A stretch of 26,072 nt of DNA from Candidatus Margulisiibacteriota bacterium. GTDB taxonomy: Bacteria > Margulisbacteria > WOR-1 > JAKLHX01 > JBAZKV01. The position numbers were made by a program, and so were the translations under genes. A model generated the notes under the pieces. It worked only from the letters and a program-made list of their open reading frames with translations, was not told the origin of the DNA and ran no database searches. Shown here piece by piece: positions 1-7,894 of the stretch. The stretch covers positions 1 to 26,072 of the forward strand of contig JBAZKV010000023.1 of assembly GCA_041650635.1 (NCBI GenBank), read 5' to 3'. Within the stretch, counting starts at the first letter, position 1; every line of letters starts with the position of its first letter.

Positions 1-398
1 AGCTTGGTTGCCGTTACCGAATAGTCCGCTATCTCTGCCGGAACTCCCGTAAGCCCTGCGCCGCTCCCGTAAAACGCTTCAGCTGTTATTTTCCCCGTTG
101 TGCTGATGTTGATGTCCGTTGCCAATCTGTCTCCCGTAATAGCTCCAACTGCTATCGCCTCTGCCGTCACCGCTCCCGACCCAAGTTTCTCCGCACTTAC
201 TGCTCCGGCTGCAAGCTTTTCTGATGTCACGGCGCTGGTCGCCAGCTTGGTTGCCGTTACCGAATAGTCCGCTATCTCTGCCGGAACTCCCGTAAGCCCT
301 GCGCCGCTCCCGTAAAACGCTTCAGCTGTTATTTTCCCCGTTGTGCTGATGTTGATATCCGTTGCCAATCTGTCTCCCGTAATAGCTCCAACTGCTAT
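1..398. repeat. 243-bp-period internal repeat
   Basis: Bases 1-155 match 244-398 with a single difference (G at 114, A at 357). The period is 243 bp, which is 81 codons, so the reading frame is kept. The copies encode the ITGDRLATDINISTTGK / EAFYGSGAGLTG segment of the surface protein. A diverged third copy lies near 840-930. The near identity implies a recent duplication or gene conversion. Confidence 0.9.
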
Positions 399-1376
399 TT
401 TTGCCGCACTAATACCCAGGTCTTTTACCTCCAGCGAACCGCTGACAGAGTTAAGACCGATGGTAAGGTCATCGTATTTTACTTCCAACGTGCCCATCAC
501 AGTGATAGGTCCGCCTGTTAGTCCCGGGCCGCTGTCAACAAGAATGACCGTTCCGGTCCCTCCTACAGTGCTCCACTGAGGAACTCCTGCGGACAAACGC
601 AGCACCTTGCCATCGGCATCGGAAGGCAATTTGCTCAGAGTGTTAACATCCGAGGCAAAAAGAAGGTCCCCTTTTGCATACGCATTCTGTCCGGTGCCCC
701 CTTTTGTAGCTGGAAGAAGGAAAGAAGAGGATATTTTGTCAGGTGTTACCGCCTCATCCGAAAGTTTTTCGCTGGTCACCGCCGAAGTTGCTATCTTGGC
801 CTGTGTGATAGAAAAATCGCCTATTGCAGCGGTTATTCCCGTAAGCCCCACACCGCTTCCGTAAAATGCCTCTGCTGTTACCTTGCCCGTTGTGCTGATG
901 CTGATGTCTGCCGCCAGTTTGGCCGCGGTGATCGCCCCGTCCGAAACAGTGTCCGCTTCCGCCGCCTTAAAGGCATTGCCCACGCTCACTATGGGAGAAG
1001 AAGGCGACAGCAGTTCATAGTTCGAGGACGAGCCGGGATTTGCCACCTCTATCTTCAGGTATAAGGCAGAACTTGAGAACAGAGAAGGCGGTATAGGTGT
1101 GGAGGAGCCAAGAGTTACCGAAAAAGCCCCCTTAACGACCTTAACAGACCTGTGTGTTTCAGGCCCCCAGACTACCGAAGAAGCGACCGAATCCACCGAC
1201 ACTATGGAAAATCTCATGTTGTAGTAACCGGTAAGCGCGTTGCCTGAGGCGTCCGAAAGGGTGCCTTCATAACCCATTTTCTGAGGGACCGCAGAACATA
1301 GGGAATAAAAAGGCGCTAGAAGAAATAAAAGGACAAAAAGATGCTTAACAAGGCAAAATAAAATGCCCGCAAACAA
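1..1376 (-). CDS. Secreted repetitive surface/tail-fibre-like protein, 3'-truncated by window edge
   Basis: The minus frame is open from position 1 to about 1451 and encodes an exported protein with no recognised function. No ATG exists before the Met in QKMGYEG. I chose TTG at 1374-1376 because it precedes a signal peptide (hydrophobic run from ILFCLV to LLFLLAPF, likely cleaved after CSA). The start is uncertain: no Shine-Dalgarno is seen, and the frame extends upstream through a basic stretch. After the signal comes a domain often found at the N-terminus of secreted repeat proteins in uncultured bacteria (GYEGTLSDASGNALTG, then WGPE and FSVTLGSS). Then follow short repeats such as STTGKITAEAFYGSGAGLTG and ATSAVTSEKL, and a phage tail-fibre-like motif (TKGGTGQNAYAKGDLLFAS). 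An 81-residue unit is duplicated almost perfectly at the DNA level. It may be an adhesin or appendage component. The C-terminus is not visible. Confidence 0.72.
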   Translation of the reverse strand, partial: MFAGILFCLVKHLFVLLFLLAPFYSLCSAVPQKMGYEGTLSDASGNALTGYYNMRFSIVSVDSVASSVVWGPETHRSVKVVKGAFSVTLGSSTPIPPSLFSSSALYLKIEVANPGSSSNYELLSPSSPIVSVGNAFKAAEADTVSDGAITAAKLAADISISTTGKVTAEAFYGSGVGLTGITAAIGDFSITQAKIATSAVTSEKLSDEAVTPDKISSSFLLPATKGGTGQNAYAKGDLLFASDVNTLSKLPSDADGKVLRLSAGVPQWSTVGGTGTVILVDSGPGLTGGPITVMGTLEVKYDDLTIGLNSVSGSLEVKDLGISAAKIAVGAITGDRLATDINISTTGKITAEAFYGSGAGLTGVPAEIADYSVTATKLATSAVTSEKLAAGAVSAEKLGSGAVTAEAIAVGAITGDRLATDINISTTGKITAEAFYGSGAGLTGVPAEIADYSVTATK

Positions 1377-1391
1377 AGAATTGATTGTCTT

Positions 1392-1422
1392 GCGTTTATT
1401 CGTTTTATTCCCCGCGAAACGC
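1392..1422 (-). other. Possible leader hairpin upstream of the surface-protein gene
   Basis: GCGTTT and AAACGC form a perfect 6-bp inverted repeat around a loop of about 19 bases, in the predicted untranslated leader. It matches no riboswitch class that I recognise. Six base pairs with a long loop could arise by chance. Confidence 0.25.
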
Positions 1423-1442
1423 CTTATATATCTTTTACACAG

Positions 1443-1471
1443 AATATATTATAGATATTGAGCTAAGTCAA
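1443..1471 (-). promoter_or_regulatory. Candidate promoter of the surface-protein gene
   Basis: On the minus strand TTGACT (1471-1466) is followed after exactly 17 bases by TATATT (1448-1443). A TATAAT overlaps at 1453-1448 but sits only 12 bases from TTGACT. Initiation would fall near 1436, giving a leader of about 60 bases to the proposed TTG. The promoter lies just downstream of the rnj stop, so the surface gene is probably transcribed separately from the uvrB-dapA-rnj cluster. Confidence 0.55.
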
Positions 1472-1514
1472 GCGAAAACTGCGGAATATATTGAAAAACA
1501 AAGAGATATCTGTC

Positions 1515-3179
1515 TTAAGCCTGAAGAATAAGCAGGGTGATCACTGGTTCTCTCTCTGTGCCTTTTAGGACAAGTTTTCTTACCTGCTTCTTAATTTCCT
1601 GGCGCAGGGCAAAAAGGTCCTTTGACTTCTTTTTTCTAAATAATGCAACGGCTTCTTTTACGCTCTCGCAGGCCTTTTTGGCCAGGTCCCCTGACCTTGA
1701 AAACACAAAGCCTTTTGTTTCGATCTTTATCTCGTCCAAAAGCCGAAGGTCCTTTCTCGAAACCGCGATGCCGATCGTTATCGAACCGCTTTCTGACAGT
1801 TGCCTTCTTTCCTTCATGATGTCTTCTCCAACATCCCTGAAGCCGCTTTCATCTATCAGAACGCCGCTGGCAGGGACCTTGGCTCCCCTTACAGCCTTGC
1901 CTTTGGATATCTCGATAGTGTCCCCATTCTCGTCAATAAAGATGTTCTCATGCCTTATCCCTGTTTCAACAGCCAGTTTGGCATGCATGACCAGATGCCG
2001 GAACTCTCCGTGGGTCGGGATAAAATATCTGGGCTTTATGAGATTGAGGACCGTCTTGAGGTCCCCTCGGCTGCCATGTCCCGAAACATGGATGCCGTGC
2101 TTTTCTTCGTAAATGACCTCCGCACCCCTTTTAAAAAGCCTGTTTATGTTGTTAAAAACGGACTTTTCGTTGCCCGGTATCGCTATGGCAGAGATTATCA
2201 CCGTATCGCCTTTTTGTATCTCCACCTGTTTGTGGGACCCGTTGGCCATCCTTGAGAGAGCCGACATCGGCTCGCCCTGGCTTCCGGTGGTAAGTATAAC
2301 CAGTTTGTTCTGCGGCTGCCTTCCTATCTCATCCAGGCTTATCATCGTGTTGTGAGGTATCTTTAGATAGCCCATCTCTTTGGCTTTTCCTACGACATTT
2401 TTCATGGAAAGGCCGGACACGGCAACTTTTCGCCCGTGCTTGTGGGCACAGTCAAAGATCTGCTGTATCCTGTGGATGCTGGAGGCAAAAGAGGCTATTA
2501 TTATGCGTTTTTTTGCTGCGGCAAAAAACCCGTCCAGGTTCTTTCCTACGGTTTTTTCGGACGGAGTGTACCCTTCGGAATCCGCGTTGGTGGAATCCGA
2601 CATAAGGACAAGCACGCCTTTGCTTCCCAGCTCTCTCATCCTGTCTAAATTAGCTTTTTCACCGTCGACCGGAGTATGGTCTATCTTAAAATCGCCGGTG
2701 TGGAACAGCACTCCCACGGGAGTGGTTACGGCAACGGCAAAGGAATCCGGAATGCTGTGGTTGACCCTGATAAATTCCACCTTAAAGGGCCCCATATTGA
2801 TCACCGTTCCGGGCTTAACTCCCGTCATTTTGGCTTTGGAGATGCCGTGTTCCTTGAGCCTGTGCTCGATCAGCCCAAGTGCCAGCCGGCTTCCCCAGAT
2901 AGGTATGTTCATATCACGGAGCAGGTAAGGGATGCCTCCTATATGGTCCTCATGTCCGTGAGTTATCACAAGCCCTCTGATGAACTTGCGGTTCTCGCTC
3001 AAAAAGGACATGTCCGGGACTATCACATCTATCCCGGGAAGGTCATCCCCCGGAAATTTCATTCCGCAGTCTATAAGAAGGATATTGCTGCCGTATTTAA
3101 CGGCGGTCATGTTCTTGCCTATCTCTTCCTGTCCCCCGAGGTGGATTATCTGGAGCTTTTTGTGGGGGTTATTGGACAT
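1515..3179 (-). CDS. rnj: Ribonuclease J
   Basis: This 554-residue protein has the usual RNase J length. RNase J is a zinc-dependent 5'-3' exoribonuclease and endonuclease of the metallo-beta-lactamase/beta-CASP family, acting in cytoplasmic mRNA decay and rRNA maturation. The metal motif THGHEDH is at residues 73-79. The next ligands are in NHSIPDS and FHTGDF. Beta-CASP motifs include SDSTNADSEGYTPSE, FASSIHR and ISAIAIPGNE, and PTHGEF supplies a late histidine. The ATG lies two bases after the dapA stop. A G-rich stretch (CTGGGGAT) sits about 13 bases upstream, farther than a usual ribosome site, so translation may be coupled to dapA. With pnp at 13758, the window holds two main ribonucleases of a Bacillus-like decay system. 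Confidence 0.95.
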   Translation of the reverse strand: MSNNPHKKLQIIHLGGQEEIGKNMTAVKYGSNILLIDCGMKFPGDDLPGIDVIVPDMSFLSENRKFIRGLVITHGHEDHIGGIPYLLRDMNIPIWGSRLALGLIEHRLKEHGISKAKMTGVKPGTVINMGPFKVEFIRVNHSIPDSFAVAVTTPVGVLFHTGDFKIDHTPVDGEKANLDRMRELGSKGVLVLMSDSTNADSEGYTPSEKTVGKNLDGFFAAAKKRIIIASFASSIHRIQQIFDCAHKHGRKVAVSGLSMKNVVGKAKEMGYLKIPHNTMISLDEIGRQPQNKLVILTTGSQGEPMSALSRMANGSHKQVEIQKGDTVIISAIAIPGNEKSVFNNINRLFKRGAEVIYEEKHGIHVSGHGSRGDLKTVLNLIKPRYFIPTHGEFRHLVMHAKLAVETGIRHENIFIDENGDTIEISKGKAVRGAKVPASGVLIDESGFRDVGEDIMKERRQLSESGSITIGIAVSRKDLRLLDEIKIETKGFVFSRSGDLAKKACESVKEAVALFRKKKSKDLFALRQEIKKQVRKLVLKGTEREPVITLLILQA

Positions 3180-3181
3180 TG

Positions 3182-4066
3182 TTATTGGATTATCCCCAGT
3201 TCTTTCATCACTTTTTGTATCTGCTCTTTTTCCCTGTCAAGAGGCTCCACCAGAGGCAGGCGCGTTTTGCCGCAGTCGCAGCCTACAAGGGAAAGGGCAT
3301 ATTTTACGGGCGAAGGATTTGAAGTTATAAAAAGCACTTTAAAGACAGGCATTAGCTTTCTGTGCAGCGCTTCGGCCTCTTTTGTTCTTCCTTCGACAAA
3401 ACTTGAGATCATCTCTTTGATCTGCCCGCAGACGATATGCGAAGCTACGGAGATGACCCCGTAAGCCCCCACGGACATCATCGGAAGGGTCAGGCTGTCG
3501 TCCCCGCTCCAGATCAAGAACTTGTCCGAAGTAAGCTGCCTTACAGCTGAGGTCTGGTTAAGGTCCCCTGCCGCATCCTTTAAGCCGATAACATTCTTGA
3601 GCTCCGATATCCTGGCGATCGTTTCCGGAAGCATGTTGATGCCGGTCCTGCCCGGAATGTTATACAGGATCAGAGGAAGCCCTGAACTTTGAGCGACCGC
3701 TTTGTAATGCTGATACAGGCCTTCCTGCGACGGCTTGTTGTAGTACGGGACCACAAGTAAAGCGGCGTCAAGCCCTAGTTTTTCGGCTTTTTGCGTGGAA
3801 GCGATCGTGGTGGCAGTAGAATTGGAGCCTGTTCCCGCTATCACGGAAAGCCTCCCCTTAGCGGCGCTCTTTACAACTTTGTAGAGCTCATACTCCTCTT
3901 CGTGGGTCAGCGTGGGAGATTCCCCTGTTGTGCCGTGGACCACCAGCCCGTCACAGCCGTTATCGGCAAAATAAGAGGCCAGTTCCTCGGCCTTTGCATA
4001 GTTTATGCTGCCGTCCGGCTTAAAGGGCGTCACCATCGCAGTGATAAGCCTGCCTATTTTTTCCAT
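3182..4066 (-). CDS. dapA: 4-hydroxy-tetrahydrodipicolinate synthase
   Basis: DapA condenses pyruvate with aspartate semialdehyde at the branch point of lysine and diaminopimelate synthesis, and so feeds peptidoglycan. The 294 residues match the family length. The pyruvate-binding motif GTTGES is at 45-50, the catalytic tyrosine lies in LYNIPGR (Y135), and the Schiff-base lysine is K163 in GLKDAAG. The start is decided by a near-perfect Shine-Dalgarno, AAGGAGG, two bases before the ATG and lying inside the last codons of uvrB. The gene overlaps uvrB by 13 bp, and rnj begins two bases after its stop. Cotranscription with both neighbours is likely, although the functions are unrelated. NAL or KDG aldolase-type relatives are the alternatives, but the motifs and length favour DapA. 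Confidence 0.95.
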   Translation of the reverse strand: MEKIGRLITAMVTPFKPDGSINYAKAEELASYFADNGCDGLVVHGTTGESPTLTHEEEYELYKVVKSAAKGRLSVIAGTGSNSTATTIASTQKAEKLGLDAALLVVPYYNKPSQEGLYQHYKAVAQSSGLPLILYNIPGRTGINMLPETIARISELKNVIGLKDAAGDLNQTSAVRQLTSDKFLIWSGDDSLTLPMMSVGAYGVISVASHIVCGQIKEMISSFVEGRTKEAEALHRKLMPVFKVLFITSNPSPVKYALSLVGCDCGKTRLPLVEPLDREKEQIQKVMKELGIIQ

Positions 4067-6021
4067 AACCTCCTTAGCTCCTTTATCCTGTCCCTTAAAG
4101 CCGCCGCTTTCTCGAATTCAAGAGCTATTGAGGCGGCTTTCATATCGTCTTCCAACTTTCTTATAATATAAGGTATTTCCTCCTGTTTTACAAGTGTTTG
4201 AGACCCCCTAAGCTCTTTAGACGAAGCGTTTTCCAGCTGCTCGCTGATATCCTTGATCTCTTTCACGATGGTTTTTGGAGAGATCCCGTGTTTTTTGTTA
4301 TAGGCCAGTTGAATTGTCCTCCTCCTGTTGGTCTCGGAAAGCGCCTTTTTCATGGAATCCGTTATCCTTTCGGCATATAGAAAGACCTCGCCGTTGACAT
4401 TTCTTGCCGCCCTTCCTATGGTCTGGACAAGCGAGGTCTCTCCCCTCAAAAAGCCTTCTTTGTCCGCGTCCAGGATCGCCACCAGAGAAACTTCAGGAAG
4501 ATCAAGGCCCTCGCGCAGCAGGTTTATGCCGACAAGCACATCAAATTCCCCCAGCCTCAGGCCGCGCAGTATCTCTATCCTGTCAAAAGTATCGATATCC
4601 GAGTGCAGGTACCTGACGCGGAACCCTTTTTCGTTGAGGAACTCGGAAAGGTCCTCCGCCATCCTTTTGGTAAGCGTAGTGACAAGTACCCTTTCGTTCT
4701 TTTCCGTCCTTTTCCTGATCTCTTTGGCAAGGTCCTTTATCTGCCCCTTTGAGGCCTTTAGCGTTACCTTGGGGTCCACAAGCCCCGTGGGCCTGATTAT
4801 CTGCTCAACCACTTTGTCGGTATGCTCCATCTCGTATTTCCCCGGGGTGGCCGATACAAAAACGCACTGGTTGGTCCTGGACTCGAATTCTTTAAAATTT
4901 AGAGGCCTGTTGTCGGCGGCTGACGGGAGACGGAAGCCGTAGTCTATCAGCATCTTTTTTCTGGCCTGGTCCCCTGCGTACATGCCTCTGATCTGGGGAA
5001 CGGCCACATGGCTTTCGTCTATGAACATGACAAAGTCCTTTGGAAAATAATCCAGAAGAGTTGCCGGAGGCTCCCCTGCCGCTCTCCCGTCCATATGCCT
5101 GCTGTAATTTTCTATCCCGTGGCAGTAGCCCATCTCCCTTATCATCTCTATGTCAAAATTAGTTCTCTGCTCAAGCCTTTGCGCCTCAAGGAGCTTGTTC
5201 TTTCCCTTAAAAAACTTAAGCCTTTCCGATAGTTCCGCCTCTATGCTCTGTATGGCCCTCTCCAGCCTGTCGCGAAAGGTCACATAATGCGTGGCGGGAA
5301 AGATCCTGACGCTTTCTTTTTTTGAAATGACCTCTCCCGTTAAAGGATCTACTTCTGTTATCCTTGAGACCTTGTCATAGTCGAACTCTACCCTGAAAAT
5401 GTTCTTCTCGTATATCGGAAGCACCTCAAGCGTGTCCCCCCTTGCCCTGAACTTGCCGCGAGAGAGCGCCGTATCATTTCTATCATATTTGATCTCCACC
5501 AGCCTTTTGAGAACGGCATCCCTGCCCGTTTCCTGGCCGCGGCCTATTTCCAGCGAACCCTCAAGGTAATTGGCGGGAGTTCCCAGGCCGTAAATACAGG
5601 AAACGGATGCAACTATTATCACATCCCTTCTTTCAAAAAGCGACATCGTTGCCCGGTGCCTCAGCCTGTCTATCTCATCATTAATAGCGGAATCTTTTTC
5701 TATATATGTGTCGGAACTTGGGATATATGCTTCGGGCTGGTAGTAGTCGTAATAGCTTACAAAATATTCAACCGCGTTTCCCGGAAAAAAATCTCGGAAC
5801 TCCTGGCAAAGCTGGGCGGCAAGGGTCTTGTTCGGAGATAATATGAGAGCTGGTTTCTGGGTCTTTTGAATGACGGAAGCCATCGTGAAAGTCTTGCCGG
5901 AACCGGTCACCCCCAGCAGTGTTGAAAACCTTTTTTGTTCGCTTACGCGCTCAACCAGTTCTTCAATAGCCCGGGGCTGGTCCCCGGAGGGTTCAAAAGA
6001 AGCTTTCAGTTTGAAGTCCAC
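4054..6021 (-). CDS. uvrB: UvrABC excinuclease subunit B
   Basis: UvrB is the damage-verifying helicase-like subunit of nucleotide excision repair. It takes damaged DNA from UvrA and recruits UvrC. Using the GTG at 6019-6021 the protein has 655 residues and starts VDFKLKASFEPSGDQ, which matches the usual N-terminus. The Walker A motif GVTGSGKT is at about 37-44. The beta-hairpin YYDYYQPEAYIPSSDTYIEK, the DESH box in FVMFIDESHV, the helicase motif QTIGRAARN and a C-terminal UVR coiled-coil motif (residues near EFEKAAALRDRI) are all present. A TTG seven codons upstream (6042) is possible, but a perfect extended -10 sequence lies between it and the GTG. I therefore infer a leaderless GTG start. 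dapA overlaps its 3' end. Confidence 0.95.
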   Translation of the reverse strand: MDFKLKASFEPSGDQPRAIEELVERVSEQKRFSTLLGVTGSGKTFTMASVIQKTQKPALILSPNKTLAAQLCQEFRDFFPGNAVEYFVSYYDYYQPEAYIPSSDTYIEKDSAINDEIDRLRHRATMSLFERRDVIIVASVSCIYGLGTPANYLEGSLEIGRGQETGRDAVLKRLVEIKYDRNDTALSRGKFRARGDTLEVLPIYEKNIFRVEFDYDKVSRITEVDPLTGEVISKKESVRIFPATHYVTFRDRLERAIQSIEAELSERLKFFKGKNKLLEAQRLEQRTNFDIEMIREMGYCHGIENYSRHMDGRAAGEPPATLLDYFPKDFVMFIDESHVAVPQIRGMYAGDQARKKMLIDYGFRLPSAADNRPLNFKEFESRTNQCVFVSATPGKYEMEHTDKVVEQIIRPTGLVDPKVTLKASKGQIKDLAKEIRKRTEKNERVLVTTLTKRMAEDLSEFLNEKGFRVRYLHSDIDTFDRIEILRGLRLGEFDVLVGINLLREGLDLPEVSLVAILDADKEGFLRGETSLVQTIGRAARNVNGEVFLYAERITDSMKKALSETNRRRTIQLAYNKKHGISPKTIVKEIKDISEQLENASSKELRGSQTLVKQEEIPYIIRKLEDDMKAASIALEFEKAAALRDRIKELRRLWKK

Positions 6022-6027
6022 ACAAAA

Positions 6028-6036
6028 ATTATAGCA
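6028..6036 (-). promoter_or_regulatory. Extended -10 promoter of uvrB, predicted leaderless
   Basis: The minus strand reads TGCTATAAT, a perfect extended -10 sequence, ending six bases before the GTG of uvrB. The -35 region (GCGAAA at 17-base spacing) is weak, as is usual for extended -10 promoters. Initiation seven bases downstream would fall on the G of GTG. No Shine-Dalgarno precedes the start. The promoter begins two bases after the stop codon of the upstream gene. Confidence 0.6.
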
Positions 6037-6038
6037 TT

Positions 6039-7175
6039 TCAATCAAAGTATTTCGCCGGAGCGAGCATTCCGACAGCTCCGTTGCTCCAAAACCGGCACC
6101 TTGCGAACTCTACGCTCAGATAACGCGCAAGATCATAGATCCCGGTCCCCATGTCAGCAGGAGCATTCCTTAACCTGGAACTCACAAACGAAAACCCAGC
6201 CTTTTTCATGAACCGGTGCGAGCCGTGGGACAGGTATTGTCCGTTGTCCGTACCCCAAAAAGAAACGAATGTTTTTAATCCTCCAAGCCTGCTTTCTATG
6301 CCTGCGGACTTGAAAAACTTTTCAGTCAGGAAAAAGCCGTATTCTTCTTCCGGAAATACCCTGAAATACATGTCCTCCCCGCTATTCGTTAGAAAATCAA
6401 GATCAATGCCGCTCGCAAGCGTTATGCCAAAAACATCGTCTGTCCTTATATAGGGGATCCCAAAGCCAGGAAAGATAATGAAGTCTTTGGCCGGAGTTCT
6501 TAAAAACCCCGGACGCGCCTGGAAAAAATATCCCGACGGGGAGAACTCTACCTGCTGCACATAAGCTGTTTCCGGTATGCCGGATCCTTCGAACGGAATA
6601 TAGATACGGTCAACGGCCTTTTTAAGGTCGTCGGACAGCTCGGGAAGAATAGAGGATGCCCTGGTCTCGTAAACATTTGTGGCCCCGCGAAAAGGGTCAT
6701 TGGAATATCTGCCCTCCGCATCAAAACATTCAATATGGAGATGTCCCAGATGCGGGTGCCTCATCATAGCCCCCAGATACTGGCAGTCCACCTGCTGCTG
6801 TATCAAGGCGTGGGCTTCTCCTGACCATGGCACTCCTCCGTCCTGACAGTGCAGCCTGAAACTCCGGCTGTTAACGCCTTTCTCTATCTTTTCAAGAGCT
6901 TTCCCCACTCCGTCTATGGATGTGACATTTCTTTCGGTATGGACCGCGTCGATCGACCAGTGATAATCCGTGGGATGGGACCCTCTGACGATTATCCGGC
7001 CGTCGTTCCTCAGCATTGCCTGCAGCTGCGGCAATATGCTGTCAAGCCTTTGTCCGCTGTAAAGCCAGGCGGAACGGGGAACAGGGATAGGGATCCCCCT
7101 TTCAAGGATAAGCCGGGTAGTTTCCAGCTTGCTTCCGCCCCTCATTATCAATTCAGTTGTTAACAAATTGCCCAT
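6039..7175 (-). CDS. Stand-alone PPDK-N-like (ATP-grasp-like) protein, function unknown
   Basis: I do not recognise this 378-residue protein as a named family. Two segments resemble the N-terminal nucleotide-binding domain of PEP synthase/pyruvate phosphate dikinase. RIIVRGSHPTDYHWSIDAV (about 60-78), followed by the NVTSIDG stretch, parallels the VRSSA..ED..sfAG..T.LNV signature. EFSPSGYFFQARPG (about 210-223) parallels the IEW..dG..yilQaRP motif that closes that domain. No phosphohistidine domain and no PEP-binding TIM barrel follow. The remaining 150 residues are unlike anything I know. The first key serine is replaced (VRGSHP against VRSSA), so catalysis is uncertain. I chose the ATG at 7173-7175 because AAGGG stands five bases upstream; a TTG start at 7220 would add 15 residues. 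The gene sits between coaE and uvrB with a 107-bp gap before it. Confidence 0.6.
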   Translation of the reverse strand: MGNLLTTELIMRGGSKLETTRLILERGIPIPVPRSAWLYSGQRLDSILPQLQAMLRNDGRIIVRGSHPTDYHWSIDAVHTERNVTSIDGVGKALEKIEKGVNSRSFRLHCQDGGVPWSGEAHALIQQQVDCQYLGAMMRHPHLGHLHIECFDAEGRYSNDPFRGATNVYETRASSILPELSDDLKKAVDRIYIPFEGSGIPETAYVQQVEFSPSGYFFQARPGFLRTPAKDFIIFPGFGIPYIRTDDVFGITLASGIDLDFLTNSGEDMYFRVFPEEEYGFFLTEKFFKSAGIESRLGGLKTFVSFWGTDNGQYLSHGSHRFMKKAGFSFVSSRLRNAPADMGTGIYDLARYLSVEFARCRFWSNGAVGMLAPAKYFD

Positions 7176-7216
7176 GATCGCCCTTAAATGTATATCTCTA
7201 GTTTTAAGCGGATATT

Positions 7217-7237
7217 TCAAAAGCCCGCAGATTTTGA
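7217..7237. other. Small inverted repeat between coaE and the PPDK-N-like gene
   Basis: TCAAAA and TTTTGA form a perfect 6-bp inverted repeat around a 9-base GC-rich loop, about 45 bases downstream of the coaE stop. It could be part of a weak terminator for coaE, but no long U-tract follows. Confidence 0.2.
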
Positions 7238-7282
7238 GGGGCTCCAGCGCCCTGCCGGGGGAGGAACAAAGGCTAACTAGCT

Positions 7283-7873
7283 CTAGCAGCCATCGGAAAT
7301 GATTTTGGATATCTTAGTTTTAAGGCCTCTTTTGGCGCCGTTATTGTGTATTTTAATGTCGGTCTCATTTTTGTAGCTGCCAGGTTTTCTCTGAAAAGCC
7401 ATCCTCCTAAGCATTTCTTTTGACCGCTTTCCCCGCTTGGCAAGCCTTTTAAGCCTGTTCTTTTTTGAGGCCAAGACCAGCCAGATCCGGTCGCAGTATC
7501 CTGCCAGGCCCATTTCTTTTAGCACCGCGGCATTGATAGCGATCTTTTTTTTCTGCGTTCTTTCGACAAGCCCGGCTATCTTTTTCCTCATGACAGGGTG
7601 CATTATACTGTTAAGAAGCAGAAGGCGCTTTCTATCGGAAAACACGAGCCTGCCCAATTTATTCCTGGAGACCTCCCCTTTGGTCCCAAGCGCTTTTCTT
7701 CCGAACGCAGCAATTATCCTCTTTTTTGCCGGCAGTTCTTTTAAAACCTGATGCCCTATCCTATCGGCATCGATCACATAAAAACCGTATCCTTTTAGTA
7801 TCTTGCACACCTCGTCTTTGCCCGAAGCAATTGGCCCTGTAACCCCGATGACGGTCTTTTTTTTGACATCCAT
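7283..7873 (-). CDS. coaE: Dephospho-CoA kinase
   Basis: CoaE phosphorylates the ribose 3'-hydroxyl of dephospho-CoA, the last step of coenzyme A synthesis. From the ATG at 7871-7873 the protein has 196 residues, near the family norm. It shows a P-loop region (VIGVTGPIASGKD, ending at residue 20), the DADRIGH motif that binds substrate, LVFSDRKRLLLLNSIMHP, which is characteristic of the family, and the arginine-rich lid (RLAKRGKRSKEMLRRMAFQ). The P-loop ends in GKD instead of GKS/T, which is odd. An ATG at 7892-7894, directly after the comEC stop, would add seven residues. I prefer the internal ATG because an extended -10 lies exactly six bases before it and the P-loop then sits at the usual distance from the N-terminus. 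It is last in the comEA-comEC-coaE cluster. Confidence 0.85.
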   Translation of the reverse strand: MDVKKKTVIGVTGPIASGKDEVCKILKGYGFYVIDADRIGHQVLKELPAKKRIIAAFGRKALGTKGEVSRNKLGRLVFSDRKRLLLLNSIMHPVMRKKIAGLVERTQKKKIAINAAVLKEMGLAGYCDRIWLVLASKKNRLKRLAKRGKRSKEMLRRMAFQRKPGSYKNETDIKIHNNGAKRGLKTKISKIISDGC

Positions 7874-7879
7874 AGAGAT

Positions 7880-7888
7880 AATATACCA
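7880..7888 (-). promoter_or_regulatory. Candidate extended -10 promoter of coaE, predicted leaderless
   Basis: The minus strand reads TGGTATATT, ending six bases before the ATG at 7873-7871, so initiation seven bases on would fall on the A of the start codon. No Shine-Dalgarno is present. It lies just after the comEC stop codon. It is weaker than the uvrB example because the -10 is TATATT and no -35 is clear. Confidence 0.42.
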
Positions 7889-7894
7889 TACCAT

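Noticed and set aside
343..864. Two short plus-strand open frames
   Set aside because: They are shadows of the minus-strand surface-protein gene, whose frame carries a signal peptide and clear repeats.
1392..1422. A riboswitch upstream of the surface-protein gene
   Set aside because: Only one 6-bp stem with a long loop is visible and no known aptamer core could be recognised.
3180..3200. A leaderless-type promoter for rnj (GATAAT nine bases before the ATG)
   Set aside because: The -10 lacks its first T and the TGN extension, there is no -35, and the close coupling to dapA explains expression better.
2676..3464. A 262-codon plus-strand open frame across rnj and dapA
   Set aside because: It lies antisense to two fully recognisable enzymes and shows no domain or start signal of its own.
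6028..6056. A classical -35/-10 promoter for uvrB
   Set aside because: No acceptable -35 lies at 16-18 bases (GCGAAA at 17); only the extended -10 is convincing.
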